Source: Cryphonectria parasitica EP155
Taxonomy: Eukaryota; Ascomycota; Sordariomycetes; Diaporthales; Cryphonectriaceae
DNA: 64,000 bases
Direction: 5' to 3'
Assembly: GCF_011745365.1 (NCBI RefSeq)
Contig: NW_024468909.1
Location: forward strand, 3,906,001-3,970,000
Part shown: piece by piece, positions 10,167-20,407 of the stretch
How positions within the stretch are numbered: position 1 is the stretch's first letter
How the letters are laid out: every line of letters starts with the position of its first letter
Notes under the pieces: generated by a model
What the model saw: only the letters and a program-made list of their open reading frames with translations
The model's database searches: none
What the model was told of the DNA's origin: nothing
Program-made: the position numbers and the translations under genes

Positions 10167-10768
10167 TCACTTCAGCGAAAATTTTTGTCCAGATATCTGT
10201 GGAGCCTTGCCAGTTGCCTTCTTGTTCGGTTTGCCACACATTGCACAGACTGCCCGTAAAATCAGCTCTCACTCCTTTGACTCTCTTTCAACACCAGATG
10301 GAGTTTCCCAGAGGCTATGACTTACGATCTGCTTGGTATGCACACTTGTTGCAGTAACTGTGCCCCTGTGTGATCTTGGTCTTGCACTTTGTACAGGAGC
10401 TTGCATGAAATTCTGGTCAGTCCTGTGGCCCTGCAATAGTGACTGCTCTACTTTGGGGGTGGAAAAGGGGGGGGGGGGAGGTGTGTGATGTCCGTCACTC
10501 ACCTGGAATATTGAGCATATGGATTCTTGGCATTCTTTGACAACAGTTTGCTCTACATCACATAATGGTCAGTCACGCCAGCTTGCCCTGTTCATGGGGA
10601 GGACTTCTCATTGATTACCTTTCCAATACCTGAGGCTGACTTGGACGATGATGCTGCTGCTGATGATGATGCTGCGGGAGATCCATGATACATTTCACTC
10701 TTCTTCTTCACCCCCGGAGTGGCAAGGGTCGTCCCCTTGGCCAATTTCTGGCATTTTGCGCACACCAT
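10167..10768 (-). CDS. CRIPT: CRIPT homologue (cysteine-rich PDZ-binding protein)
   Basis: Four short exons are proposed: 10768-10619, 10552-10503, 10399-10326 and 10249-10167, giving 118 residues close to the animal length. All phases match. The start MVCAKCQK (Cys3, Cys6) and TTLATPGVKKKSEMYHGSP are hallmark CRIPT sequence. Exon 2 gives SKLLSKNAKNPYAQYS. Exon 3 gives SCTKCKTKITQGHSYCNKCAY. Exon 4 gives CAMCGKPNKK and a conserved tail ending GQKFSLK. The paired CxxC motifs form zinc sites. In animals CRIPT binds PSD-95 and is linked to the minor spliceosome; the fungal role is not established. Intron 2 contains a G12 run. Retention of intron 3 would end the protein four codons on, before the last CxxC. 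The exon-3 acceptor (CAAG) was chosen to keep the conserved frame. Confidence 0.88.
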
Positions 10769-11584
10769 GGTGGTGTATACACAACGCAAGAGGGAGTAAT
10801 ACTCGATGCTCTCAAATGTATTGTGTCATGGACCCGATTTCTGGTGAAGAAGGCTGAATGAAAGCAGGTGATCGTAGGGGGGGGGGGTTTGGAGAGGTTG
10901 AAATGCTGACGTGAAACGGTATCTGGCCTAGGGGCACTAAACAGGGAGTTGGGTTTCCTCTGGCTGACCACTTGCTGCAGTCGTGTGCACAACAAGTGAG
11001 TGAGTGGGTCTACTGTTGGGCCGCGTTCATTGGTCAGATCAACTTGTTGGAAACCTTATTCCTCACCATTGTCCCTTTCTGTTTACTGACTGTTAAACAT
11101 TATTTCATTCATTCAGTCATTGCTCTTTTTTCTTCTTCTTCATGGATTTGGGTTCATGGTGAGCAAATTTGCCCTTCCACAATTCATTATTGATGGCATT
11201 TATTTCCAATCTTCATCCAGTTCCTTACGATATTACTTCCTGGAATTTAAGGGACAAAAAAGTCATGTATTCTCTTGCAGGTTTCTGGTATGGAATTTCG
11301 CAGACAGGCTTTCTGTTTTTCTTCATTTTATTTTATATAAACTGCAACCATATGGTCTCACGATACTCTGCCTGATCGATCCTCTACACTGACTGAATAC
11401 CAGCCCCACTCAGTCAACACGGAATTACTACTGTCACGGCTCCTTCCGATTCCCGAGTGGCTTCTTGCAACCAGGCCACTCAATCTCATGCAGCCAAAAG
11501 CACTAATATAGCAGCTCTGCAGTGGTGGATCTCTCTCTATCTTCTCTTTCGCCCTTTCTTCCTCACACATACATCATCGTCATC
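10769..11584. promoter_or_regulatory. Divergent promoter region of CRIPT and HAD hydrolase
   Basis: The 816 bases between two divergent starts show no recognisable gene. The last 60 bases before the HAD start are C/T-rich. A G9 run occurs near 10879. Confidence 0.5.
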
Positions 11585-12715
11585 ATGGCTTCCGTATCTG
11601 AGGAAACTGCCTCCTCAGAATTTGCCATTGCATTCGACATCGATGGCGTGCTGGTCCGAGGCAAACAGCCAATCCCTAGTGCTGGATCCGCTCTCGACAT
11701 ACTACGGATTCACTCAGTTCCGTTTATCCTGCTCACCAACGGCGGTGGTCTGACTGAATTCGCTCATGCGAAGCGGGTTTCCACGCGTGTCGGTGTGTCC
11801 ATTCGAGAAGACCAGTTTGTCCAGTCTCACACCCCCTTCAGGCATTTCGTCGACCAGTACCAGGGTAAGTACATTCTTGCCCTTGGTGGCTACGGCGACC
11901 AGATCAGGGAGGTGGCTGTGGCCTACGGCTTTGACTGGGACTATGTCCTCACCAGCAGTGATCTGGTCAAGCACTTCCCCAGCATTCACCCATTCCCGGA
12001 GATGACCCAGCAGTCTCATCTCCTGCACGGCAAGCTCCACGACAACTTTGCCCATGAACCCCCCATCTCGGCCATCCTTGTGTTCTCGTCTCCTAGAGAC
12101 TGGTGCCTTGACCTGCAGTTGTGTCTGGACCTTCTCCTGTCCGAGGGCGGCCGCCTGGGCACCCGATCTACCAAGAACGGAAACACGGCTCTGGACAATG
12201 CAGGCTACCAGCAAGACGGACAGCCTGCCTTGTACTTCTGCAATCCCGATCTGGAGTGGGCCACGAGCCACTCACAACCCCGTCTGGCCCAGGGCGCCTT
12301 CCGTGCTGCGCTGGAGGGTGTCTGGTCGGGAATCACCCAGGGTCATGCCCAGCTGCAGGCCTGGACCTGCGGAAAACCCACGGCGACCACCTACGAGTTT
12401 GCCGAGGCTGCCATCCAGCTCTGCCACGCCAGGCTCCGATCCCAGGCGGCCACAGCGTTGCGAACAGTCTACATGGTCGGTGACAACCCCGAGAGCGATA
12501 TCCAGGGAGCCCTTTTGGCCAACAATGCCCACGGCGCTCACCCTGAGTGGCGCAGCGTGCTGGTCAAGTCTGGAGTCTACACGGCTGATAGCCCGCCAAG
12601 GTTTGAGCCTACTGTGATCAAGGATGATATCTGGGAGGCTGTTCGCTGGGTGATCCAGCAGGAGCGAAGTCTGGACATTGGTCCTGCGAAACAGCCAGAC
12701 ATTGGACCTTGCTGA
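11585..12715 (+). CDS. HAD-superfamily hydrolase, CECR5/HDHD5 type
   Basis: A single exon encodes 376 residues. HAD motif I is FDIDGVLV (nucleophile Asp18, acid Asp20). Motif II is ILLTNGGG. The Lys motif is in TCGKPTATTYE, and motif IV is GDNPESDI starting near residue 299. The long insert between motifs is typical of the subfamily IIA proteins that include yeast YKR070W and human CECR5, which are associated with mitochondria. The substrate is unknown; phosphatase activity is predicted from the family. I chose the ATG at 11585 because it directly precedes the compact conserved N-terminus. An upstream in-frame start at 11522 would add a hydrophobic leader and is an alternative. Confidence 0.88.
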   Translation: MASVSEETASSEFAIAFDIDGVLVRGKQPIPSAGSALDILRIHSVPFILLTNGGGLTEFAHAKRVSTRVGVSIREDQFVQSHTPFRHFVDQYQGKYILALGGYGDQIREVAVAYGFDWDYVLTSSDLVKHFPSIHPFPEMTQQSHLLHGKLHDNFAHEPPISAILVFSSPRDWCLDLQLCLDLLLSEGGRLGTRSTKNGNTALDNAGYQQDGQPALYFCNPDLEWATSHSQPRLAQGAFRAALEGVWSGITQGHAQLQAWTCGKPTATTYEFAEAAIQLCHARLRSQAATALRTVYMVGDNPESDIQGALLANNAHGAHPEWRSVLVKSGVYTADSPPRFEPTVIKDDIWEAVRWVIQQERSLDIGPAKQPDIGPC

Positions 12716-14178
12716 GGAGAAGCCCTTTTTCCTTGGATAAGTAAGTGCCAACTTTGGATTGGGGCCATCGCACACGCACACACACACACACATAATGTAG
12801 TGTGGCATTAAACATCTTGACCTTACAACTCTTAAACAACTCGATGAAAAATACTCTCCCCCTACCCGCTAGAGACCTGAAGAAATGTCTCTCAGAAAGA
12901 CAATCCTACCCTGAGGGTGGGATCAATTGCATAGACTGATTGCAGACATTGAAACCCTATCACACCTTTCATTTGACAATATTTTATGTTTCTCTTCTTA
13001 CTATCAAGAGAATGATGAGCGATGACATATATTAGGTAAGTATTTACCTAAATTTGCAACCCACCCATCTCTCGACCCCTCGTTTTCCAGTGCCTTGTGA
13101 TCTCATGGTGGTATTTCCTGTACTTTGGATTTATGACTGAATTACACTCTCCATCTTATCACTCTGTGCCAGCTTGATGTATTACCACATTTCTCCATGT
13201 TCACCCCCATAGCCTCTGGCGCAGAACAGGGGAATGATAAGAAAGCAAAATTTCCAAATGGGATGGTCTGCTCTATTTGGCCCATGCCTCTTGCTTTTTA
13301 TTTTGTATAAACCTTTCTATCCCTTGTTGCGTTTCATCTTTCATTGCTTTGAGACATATTTCCCCTCCTCACTCCTTTCACCTTCTCTCTGCTAAAATTC
13401 TTCTCTTTCTCATTCATTCGTTAGCTTATAGACAACCTGTCGGCGATTGATAGCCGTGAGTTCCCTATACTTACTTAAGTACTTATTTATATGCAAGTGG
13501 GGGATGTCAAATGACGACTTATAGACTTACAATTGTTCAAGTATAATCACTTGGTGTCCCGGGCGGTTGGGAGCAGGCTAGTACAATAACCTCATGGGGG
13601 AGCGTCTAGCCCAGCCCGTTCACCACCAGAGATTGCTCATTGGCGACGACGCAGGCGGACAGTATGGTACCTCATTAGCGTGACGCACCCCGAGATGCCA
13701 AGGGATGTCATCAATTAAGGGTCTCTCGTTCCAGTCTGTGACGTTACCGTGCATAACTCATTGCCCTTTTGCATACGTGCAATTCCTATGAGTAACCAAC
13801 GAGTTTCTCTTCTGAGATTTCTGAGGACGGGCCGAGGAATGGGAGGGTTCAGTGTTGTCTGTCTACTTACTTATTAACCACGAGTCACAACCGGACAATC
13901 GACATGACATTTGCCGGCTCTCCTTGCTTCTTCTTTTTTGTTCTTTGTGTTGTCTAATTAATGCATGATTCTTTTCTCAGATATCCGGCCTCGTAATAAG
14001 TTCTCAAGGCATTCTTACCTCTTTAAGCACTCCAACCCCGCCATCCTTACACAGAACGTCTTCCTCTGGTCCGGACCTCCCGCACCGCACCGCACCGCCA
14101 CTGCAACACGCCACACCCTCGCTCTATTCCCACGCACCTGGAAATACCCTCATGTTGAGGATGTAACGACGACCCGAG
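12716..14178. other. 1.46-kb intergenic region
   Basis: No gene was recognised. The region contains a CA repeat (about 12776-12792) and two short palindromes: TTAGGTAA-GTAT-TTACCTAA at 13032-13051, and TACTTAAGTA at 13472-13481. The end nearest the glycosyltransferase is C-rich. It probably holds the HAD 3' UTR and the glycosyltransferase promoter. Confidence 0.5.
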
Positions 14179-15666
14179 ATGACTCTAAGTCGGCGTCGCC
14201 TTCGACGGTCGCTCTTCACCCTGCGGCTCCTCTTCTCAGCCGCAGTTGTGCTCGTCCTCCTGTACACGACACTGGCTTACGACAACCCCATCAGGCTGTC
14301 CCTGCAGTTCAACACCCAAAGGGCAGGACGGTTCATCACCGGACCGCTGCGGAATGACCGCTGGCTGTACGAGCGACCGCGGTTTCCATTGGACTGGGCG
14401 ACCGACGTGGCCATCATCCTGAAGACGGGCTATGGGACTCAGGAGCGGGCCCTGGCGTGGCTGCAGGCGCTTCCGACCGGCATCAGCCTGGACAGCGTGC
14501 TGGTCGTCGGGGACTTTGCCTCCGAGATGACCGTGCGGCATGATCCGCCGGTAGGGCTCAGGATTCACGATGTCGTCTCCGGCGCCCTGCAGAGCCGCGA
14601 CAGTATGATGGGGAAGGAGGAGGACATGCACCCTGCGCGCGCGGAAAAGTACAGGCTGCTTGCGGCTGCTATTGCTGCTGGGGAGGACGCGCTGGCCAGG
14701 AATCTCTCGGGGACTTTTGGATGGGAGCTGGATGCTATGAAGGTAAGAATCATGCCTACGCAGCCGACAGCAGCACACTCGGGACGTCATTCTCATATTT
14801 TTTTTTCTTTCTTTATTTCTTTTCCTCATCTCTGTGTATCTGACCTACTGAGTAACAATCAGTTCATCCCGGCTCTCGATCTCGCCTACCGAACCATGCC
14901 GCACAAGAAGTGGTTCATCATGGTAGACGACGACACCTACCTGATCCAGCCGTCACTCAACCTCGTCCTGGGCCACTTCGACCCGGCCACCCCTTACTAT
15001 CTCGGCAACGCCGTAGGTGACTACCGACAGCGCTTCGCCCACGGCGGCTCCTCCATCGCCCTGTCCCACGCCGCGCTCCAGGCCCTCTTCTCCCAGGCCA
15101 ACAGCCACCGCACAGCCGAAGCCCGCCGCGCCTCGCTGACCGAGACCTGGGGCGACCGCCTCCTGGCCAGGACCCTGCAGGGCGTGGTGGGGATCCGCAT
15201 CGACGAAGCGAGCAGCCGGTTCTTCAACGGCGAGCAGCCGTGGGCGTCGCGGCTGCGGGCGGACCGGTTCTGCGTGCCTGTGGCGTCGTTCCACAGGCTC
15301 TCGGCCGAGGAGATGGGCGATGTTGGGCGGGTCTTCCGAGTGGTGGCGGATCCGGTGCTGTGGGTGGACCTGTGGGAGCTGTATGGGGCGCCGCCGTTTG
15401 CGTCGTTTGAGACGAGGCCGCTGCGCCAGGGTTGGGACCATGTGGGCAGGCTGGATGAGCATACCACCACGGTGGAGGGCGTGACGGCGGCGGCTGGGTG
15501 TTCGCGGCTTTGTGAGGGCCGTCGTGGGTGTCTGGCGTGGACGTGGCAAGAGGAGGATGGCTTGTGTCACATGAGTCCTTGGATTACGGTCGGGAGTGAG
15601 GTGCAAGGTAGAGTGTCTGGATTGCATGTGGGCCGGGTGAGGAGGTTTAGTAATGAATGTCGATAA
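14179..15666 (+). CDS. Fringe-like (GT31-type) glycosyltransferase, type II membrane protein
   Basis: Two exons are proposed: 14179-14742 and 14863-15666, giving 455 residues. The 120-nt intron (GTAAGA to ATCAG) is a multiple of three without an in-frame stop. A short basic N-terminus precedes one membrane segment (about residues 13-32), giving the Golgi type II topology. The catalytic DxD is in FIMVDDDTYLI (Asp210-212). Other fringe-like features are YYLGNAVGD and AHGGSSIALS. The C-terminal 60 residues hold a Cys-rich module (GCSRLCEGRRGCLAW, DGLCHMS) that resembles a PAN/apple fold, probably for carbohydrate binding. The donor sugar and acceptor are unknown. Confidence 0.8.
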   Translation: MTLSRRRLRRSLFTLRLLFSAAVVLVLLYTTLAYDNPIRLSLQFNTQRAGRFITGPLRNDRWLYERPRFPLDWATDVAIILKTGYGTQERALAWLQALPTGISLDSVLVVGDFASEMTVRHDPPVGLRIHDVVSGALQSRDSMMGKEEDMHPARAEKYRLLAAAIAAGEDALARNLSGTFGWELDAMKVRIMPTQPTAAHSGRHSHIFFSFFISFPHLCVSDLLSNNQFIPALDLAYRTMPHKKWFIMVDDDTYLIQPSLNLVLGHFDPATPYYLGNAVGDYRQRFAHGGSSIALSHAALQALFSQANSHRTAEARRASLTETWGDRLLARTLQGVVGIRIDEASSRFFNGEQPWASRLRADRFCVPVASFHRLSAEEMGDVGRVFRVVADPVLWVDLWELYGAPPFASFETRPLRQGWDHVGRLDEHTTTVEGVTAAAGCSRLCEGRRGCLAWTWQEEDGLCHMSPWITVGSEVQGRVSGLHVGRVRRFSNECR

Positions 15667-17095
15667 TGTATACTTGGGTGGAAGAGTTCAGACGATGAGA
15701 TGGGTCTGGTGGTTGCTGGCGGGTATGAGAACGACTCTGTAAGCTGCTGATACCCTCGTAGTGATGAGATTATCCTTTATTTTATGAGTCACCAATAGAA
15801 GAGAATTTATTCGTGCTATTTCACCATCGTATAGAATTGCAGGTGTAACAGAGCTCAGAAAATGTTATTATATAGTACTTATTTCCAGTATGCTCATAGG
15901 AGTTGCCTTGCAACGGCCTTGCCTGTCTCCTCTTCCTACGCCCTTGATAGAGAACTTATTCAGTGGTCCATACACTCAAGGAATTATCTTGGCTCATGAA
16001 ACCCCAAAAGCCAGCGTAATCGTAATTCTGGTGCTCCTCGCCATGCCACATGCAGAGAGCGGGAGGGATGATGCGTCTTATCCGTGTCATCTGACAGCTC
16101 TTTCTTTTCTTTTCTCTTCTCCCTTTCTTCCTCCCTGAAATTATCTACCTTTTCCTACGATAACAGGATCTTCCTACAGTTCCAACGTTATTTCCTTGAT
16201 TTTGTTATCTTGTAGACTCATTTTTCCTGCTAATTACACGGAGGTTTGAATAGAGTTTAGAGAAAATGCCAGTATCTCAAGACTAAACAAGACGCAACAA
16301 TGGTTATGCTACAAGCGAGACCAATCCAGAAGGTCACATGGTCCTCCAACATACGAGTGGCAAAGATAGATGCTCAGGTGAGTTTTGAGTGCGGTCGGGA
16401 GTTCAGTTCTCCCTGCATCACCATTCTTTTGGTCAGCTGCACCTGTGGCGGACGTTCTAGAGGTTGCGTGATGCATCTATTTGGGCTCGCGAAACCTGTA
16501 CAGTGACTTCATCACTTATTCCTCTCTCTTCGATAATAATAAGAACATATAGGAGCGGGCTGCAGAGAACTGCCTAGTTCAGAATGACAACCTCGGGTAT
16601 GAGAACAGTATCGGGATCGCAGCCTTCTCTGAACCCCGTAGCCGGATTTAGATACTGGAGGTCGGGTATTATTACAGTTTTTGCCGATGTTCCATGCATC
16701 GACTCTGCACCTGGACCAATCTGCTGGCAGCCTTGTATACAGAATCGAGTATCTACTTCAGGAAGCTCGTCGAGCCGATTAGCCGATGTTCAAGATACAC
16801 CTACCAACTTGGAAAGTGGGAAGCTATACAGACTTGGAAGGTCTCATACCTACAGCAGCAAACACATACTTCCCTGTCAATTCTAGGCCCTCTCATAGAC
16901 TGATCGATCTGCCTTGCTATTTGTAGTCTTGTAGAATTATTTATAGCTGAATGATGTCCGCCAAGATATATATCCTGATCTTGTATCGTCTTGCTCTGCA
17001 GTTCGTTCTCGATCTCCTCGCCCACACAGAAGCACCTCCTTCGTTGGAAAAGCATTGCACCCTCCAGTCCAGCTCTTGTTAGCCAATCCGCCAAG
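15667..17095. other. 1.43-kb intergenic region
   Basis: Frames of up to 100 codons occur at 15890-16138 and 16584-16886 but show no family features and have AT-rich, noncoding-like composition. The peptidase promoter and 5' UTR must lie in the last few hundred bases. Confidence 0.5.
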
Positions 17096-17981
17096 ATGAG
17101 ATTCACCGCCGTCGCCAGTGGCCTGCTCCTCGCAGGCAGCGCTATTGCTGCGCCCGCCACTCGATCCGAGAAGATGGCCAAGAGCCGCGCTGCCCGCCGC
17201 CACTCGAACCCCAACAAGAAGATCGATGCCCCGGCTGACCAGCCCACCAACGACACCATGGTCTCGTACTCTTCCAACTGGTCCGGTGCCGTCCTTGTTG
17301 GAACCGGCTACACTGGTGTGACTGCCAAGTTCACCGTGCCCACTCCTTCTTCCACCGGATCTGGCGCTGCCTGGGTTGGTATCGATGGAGACACGTGCTG
17401 TATGTAGTCCTTTTTTTCTTCTTTCTTTTTCTCTCTCTCTTCTCTCTGCCTCCTCTCTTTCTTCTCCCAGCTTTACATATCATCATATACTAACTAATCA
17501 TATCAAATCAGCCACTTCCATCCTCCAGACTGGTGTCTCATGGACCAAGTCTGCCCTCACCACCACCTACGACGCCTGGTATGAGTGGTACCCCCACGCC
17601 TCCATCGACTTCACCGGCATCACCATCTCGGCAGGCGACTCCGTCCAGGCCACCGTCGAGGCGACCAGCGAGAGGGCTGGAACCGCCACCGTCGAGAACC
17701 TGACCACCGGCGACTCCGTTACCCACACCTTCACCATCGAGACCGCCGAGCTGTGCGAGTACAACGCCGAGTGGATCGTCGAGGACTTTGAGGAGGGCGG
17801 CTCCCTCGTCAGCTTCGCCGACTACGGCTCCGTCGAGTTCACCGATGCCGAGGCTACCCAGGACGGCTCCACCGTCGACACCACTGGCTCTTCCATCATC
17901 GACATGCGCTCCGGTCTCCTGGGCAGCGTCGAGTCCACCTGCACTGCGTCTGGCACCACCGTCTCTTGCACCTACGGTTAA
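17096..17981 (+). CDS. Secreted glutamic peptidase (eqolisin, family G1)
   Basis: Two exons are proposed, 17096-17399 and 17512-17981, giving 257 residues. The donor is GTATGT and the acceptor ATCAG, with an ACTAAC branch. Residues 1-18 are a signal peptide (hydrophobic LLLAGSAIA). A basic propeptide follows (KSRAARRHSNPNKK). The mature domain starts near YSSNWSGAVL. Eqolisins use a Gln/Glu pair; the likely residues are Gln107 in SILQTGVSW and Glu188 in NAEWIVEDF. The motif AAWVGIDGDTC is also diagnostic. These acid-active enzymes degrade protein outside the cell. The frame is intact, so activity is expected. No neighbouring protease or regulator is evident. Confidence 0.93.
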
Positions 17982-18345
17982 ACGGGTTTCCAACCCTTTC
18001 CCTGTTCCCCTCGTGATACAGTCGTTGCGGGAACAAAGGGGCGTGTAATGTGACACGAAGTACGCAGAGACTTCTGGAGAATGAAAATTACTTCAATTCT
18101 ATGTTTGGAAATACTTTCACGTGGCGATGTTTTTGAGTTATCTTGAGATAGACATTTTGAGATAATGAACTGTGAAAATCGTCACCATAAAAAGCAGTCC
18201 GAGATAATTGTTTCCAGTCCACGTTCGTAAATATAAAAATGGCAGCCTCAGTTGCGGGCCCAGGATGAACCATCCTTGGGTCAAGACACAGAGCCTTTAG
18301 CAGGAATTCTGGGAAACCCAAGAAGTGGGCTCCCCCTGTCTTGAA

Positions 18346-19588
18346 TTATTTCTTCTTCTTGGATTGGTCCTTGTTTGACGAACGGCCCTTTCCTTCATTC
18401 GCTTTGCGTTTTGCTCTTCTGAATGCCGAGTATTGATCCTCCTCATCGCTCTCTTCACCTCTCTGGGCTTGCTCTTGTTGCATCCGTTGCTGCCGTTGTT
18501 GCTGCTGTGGCAAATGCTCTTGTTGTGGCCAATGCCATTGCTGTTCCCATCGACCTTGCTGAGGCGTCCGCCCTTGCTGCTGCGTACGTGGCTCCTGTTG
18601 CATCCATTGCCCCTGTTGTGACCGTTGATCTTGCCGTGGCCGTTGCCCTTGTTGTGGAAACGGCTCTTGTTGTGGCCGTTGCTCTTGCTGTGCGCGTTGC
18701 CTTTGTTGTGCGCGTTGTTTCCGTTGTGCCAGCAGTTCTCGCTCTTGGGCAGCCTCTTCGTCCATCAGTTCTTGCTCCTTCTTCTCAGACCCCTGAACCG
18801 CGAGTATGTTAGCGACGGCGCTCCGACACGACTCCATCAGAAAAAGGGCAATAAAATTTTCTATTACCTGAAATTCCCGAATAAAAGCTGGATACGCCAA
18901 CACTGGTTCTGGCACTTCAAACTCTCGGTACAGTTTATCTCGGCACGCTTCCCATGTGTCCTGGCCCAGAAGTACCTTGGTGAGTGCCACATCATCATCC
19001 TTGGGCACAACAAAGAACTGAGTCGTCCAGGAAAGCCCAAGCGGACTGGTCCAAGTCACCTCGACAGACTCTTTGCAGATGCTTTCCCCTCCGTCCCAAG
19101 AAATGGCCACGGGTGTCTCAAGTCGCTTCTTGTGAAATTCATAAAAGTCGGCTATAGTCTCTGGCATCGCGTTGACATGTGCATACTGACGAGAGAACTT
19201 GCGGCGAAGCTGTGTATCGTTGTGCACCGGAAGGTAGTCGGTATCAGAGCTTCCGCCGTCAGAGCTTTCGGATTCCGGCAGGAAGCGCATCCATCCTGTG
19301 GACGTCTTTGGCGCCCTGGCTCTAGCCTCTTGCTCTTCCTAGTTGTGACGGTCGCCGATTTGTTAGCCATTCAAGATGATTGAGGGTGGGAGTCATTTCA
19401 GCTCCATTCCTTACCTGCAAAAGAGCGATAATCTCTTCGATCCGGCTGTCTGTAGGAGGACGCAGCCCCAATATAGCGGCATCGGAAGTGACGCGATTCC
19501 TTCTATAATTCAATTCGTTTATAGCAGCGTTTATTTCCTCGTTGCTGTAATCTTCCAGCCTTTTGGCTGGCCCAGTTCTTTTTATCAT
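18346..19588 (-). CDS. Glutamine-rich hypothetical protein
   Basis: Three exons are proposed: 19588-19415, 19338-18868 and 18792-18346, giving 363 residues. The first intron is GTAAGG to CTAG. The second is a 75-nt GTAATA to TTCAG intron with a CTAAC branch; it has no in-frame stop, so retention would simply add 25 residues. The N-terminus is charged (EEINAAINELNYRRNRVTSD). The middle part (IADFYEFHKKRLETPVAISW, VTWTSPLGLSW) may be a small folded domain I do not recognise. The C-terminal third is a low-complexity tract built from short QQ-centred units (RPQQEP, PQQGQR, QQEQ), then an acidic EESDEEDQ and a Lys-rich end (KKKK) resembling a nuclear signal. Function is unknown. Confidence 0.6.
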
Positions 19589-20407
19589 TTTATATGCGAG
19601 TAGTGTCAATGTGCGATATTTCAATCGAAGAGATGGATATAGGAAAGACGGGTTAGAAGCTGACAGTGTCAGACGTTAAGCCAGGTTAGCGTCCCTGTCT
19701 TTGGGCACTCATTGCTGGTTCGGTTGGCGCAACGGAGAGATTGACGACCTTGCTGAGTGGTTTTCGGTGCAGAAGGAGGTTGGAAGGCTGTGCATGTTCA
19801 TACATCGTGTTTCAAGGACCTGATCAGCCATGGGACTTTGTAGCCTTTAACAACGTTTCGCTCGGGTACTGCAACAGTCTGACCTTCTCTGCCGAGACAA
19901 GTCACCTTGGACGAACTCGCCCTCGTGCTCTCGAGACAAACTTTGAAGCCTTGAAGGCAGTGTGACGAACCAGGCAAACATTTCAAGATTTTAGGTCGCG
20001 AAGTGGTGGCGTCTGTATGCCTTCAGGTAGGTTCTGCACCACAAACTGCAGTGAGACGAGCGGCTTTCTCAACCTCTTCTTTGCCTAATGGCCTCTCGAA
20101 AGTTGACTTTGCCTTGTGATACGACTTCCAAGTACCGAGATCACGCGCACTGATGGATTTTGCCATGTTAACACAATGCGACTTCAGTAGGTGATTGCCG
20201 AGTGGCACATGTTAGCACATGTATACGAAATGTTGTGACACGGCATGGATAGTGGCCGAGAGAATAGTAGTGAGGATGGATAGGGGCTCCGTCATAAATG
20301 CAACACACTCTCCGCACACTTCTGCGCGAGTGCTTTTCACACCACGAACCTCTCACCCTCCTCGAACCGCTCGTAACCCCCCCTCTCTTCGCAATCTGTA
20401 TAACAAA
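19589..20407. other. Divergent intergenic region
   Basis: This 819-base region lies between the Q-rich gene (-) and the DUF6594 gene (+). A sequence near 19718 (GGTTCGGTTGGCGCAACGG) superficially recalls a tRNA arm but no cloverleaf can be formed. No gene was recognised. Confidence 0.5.
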
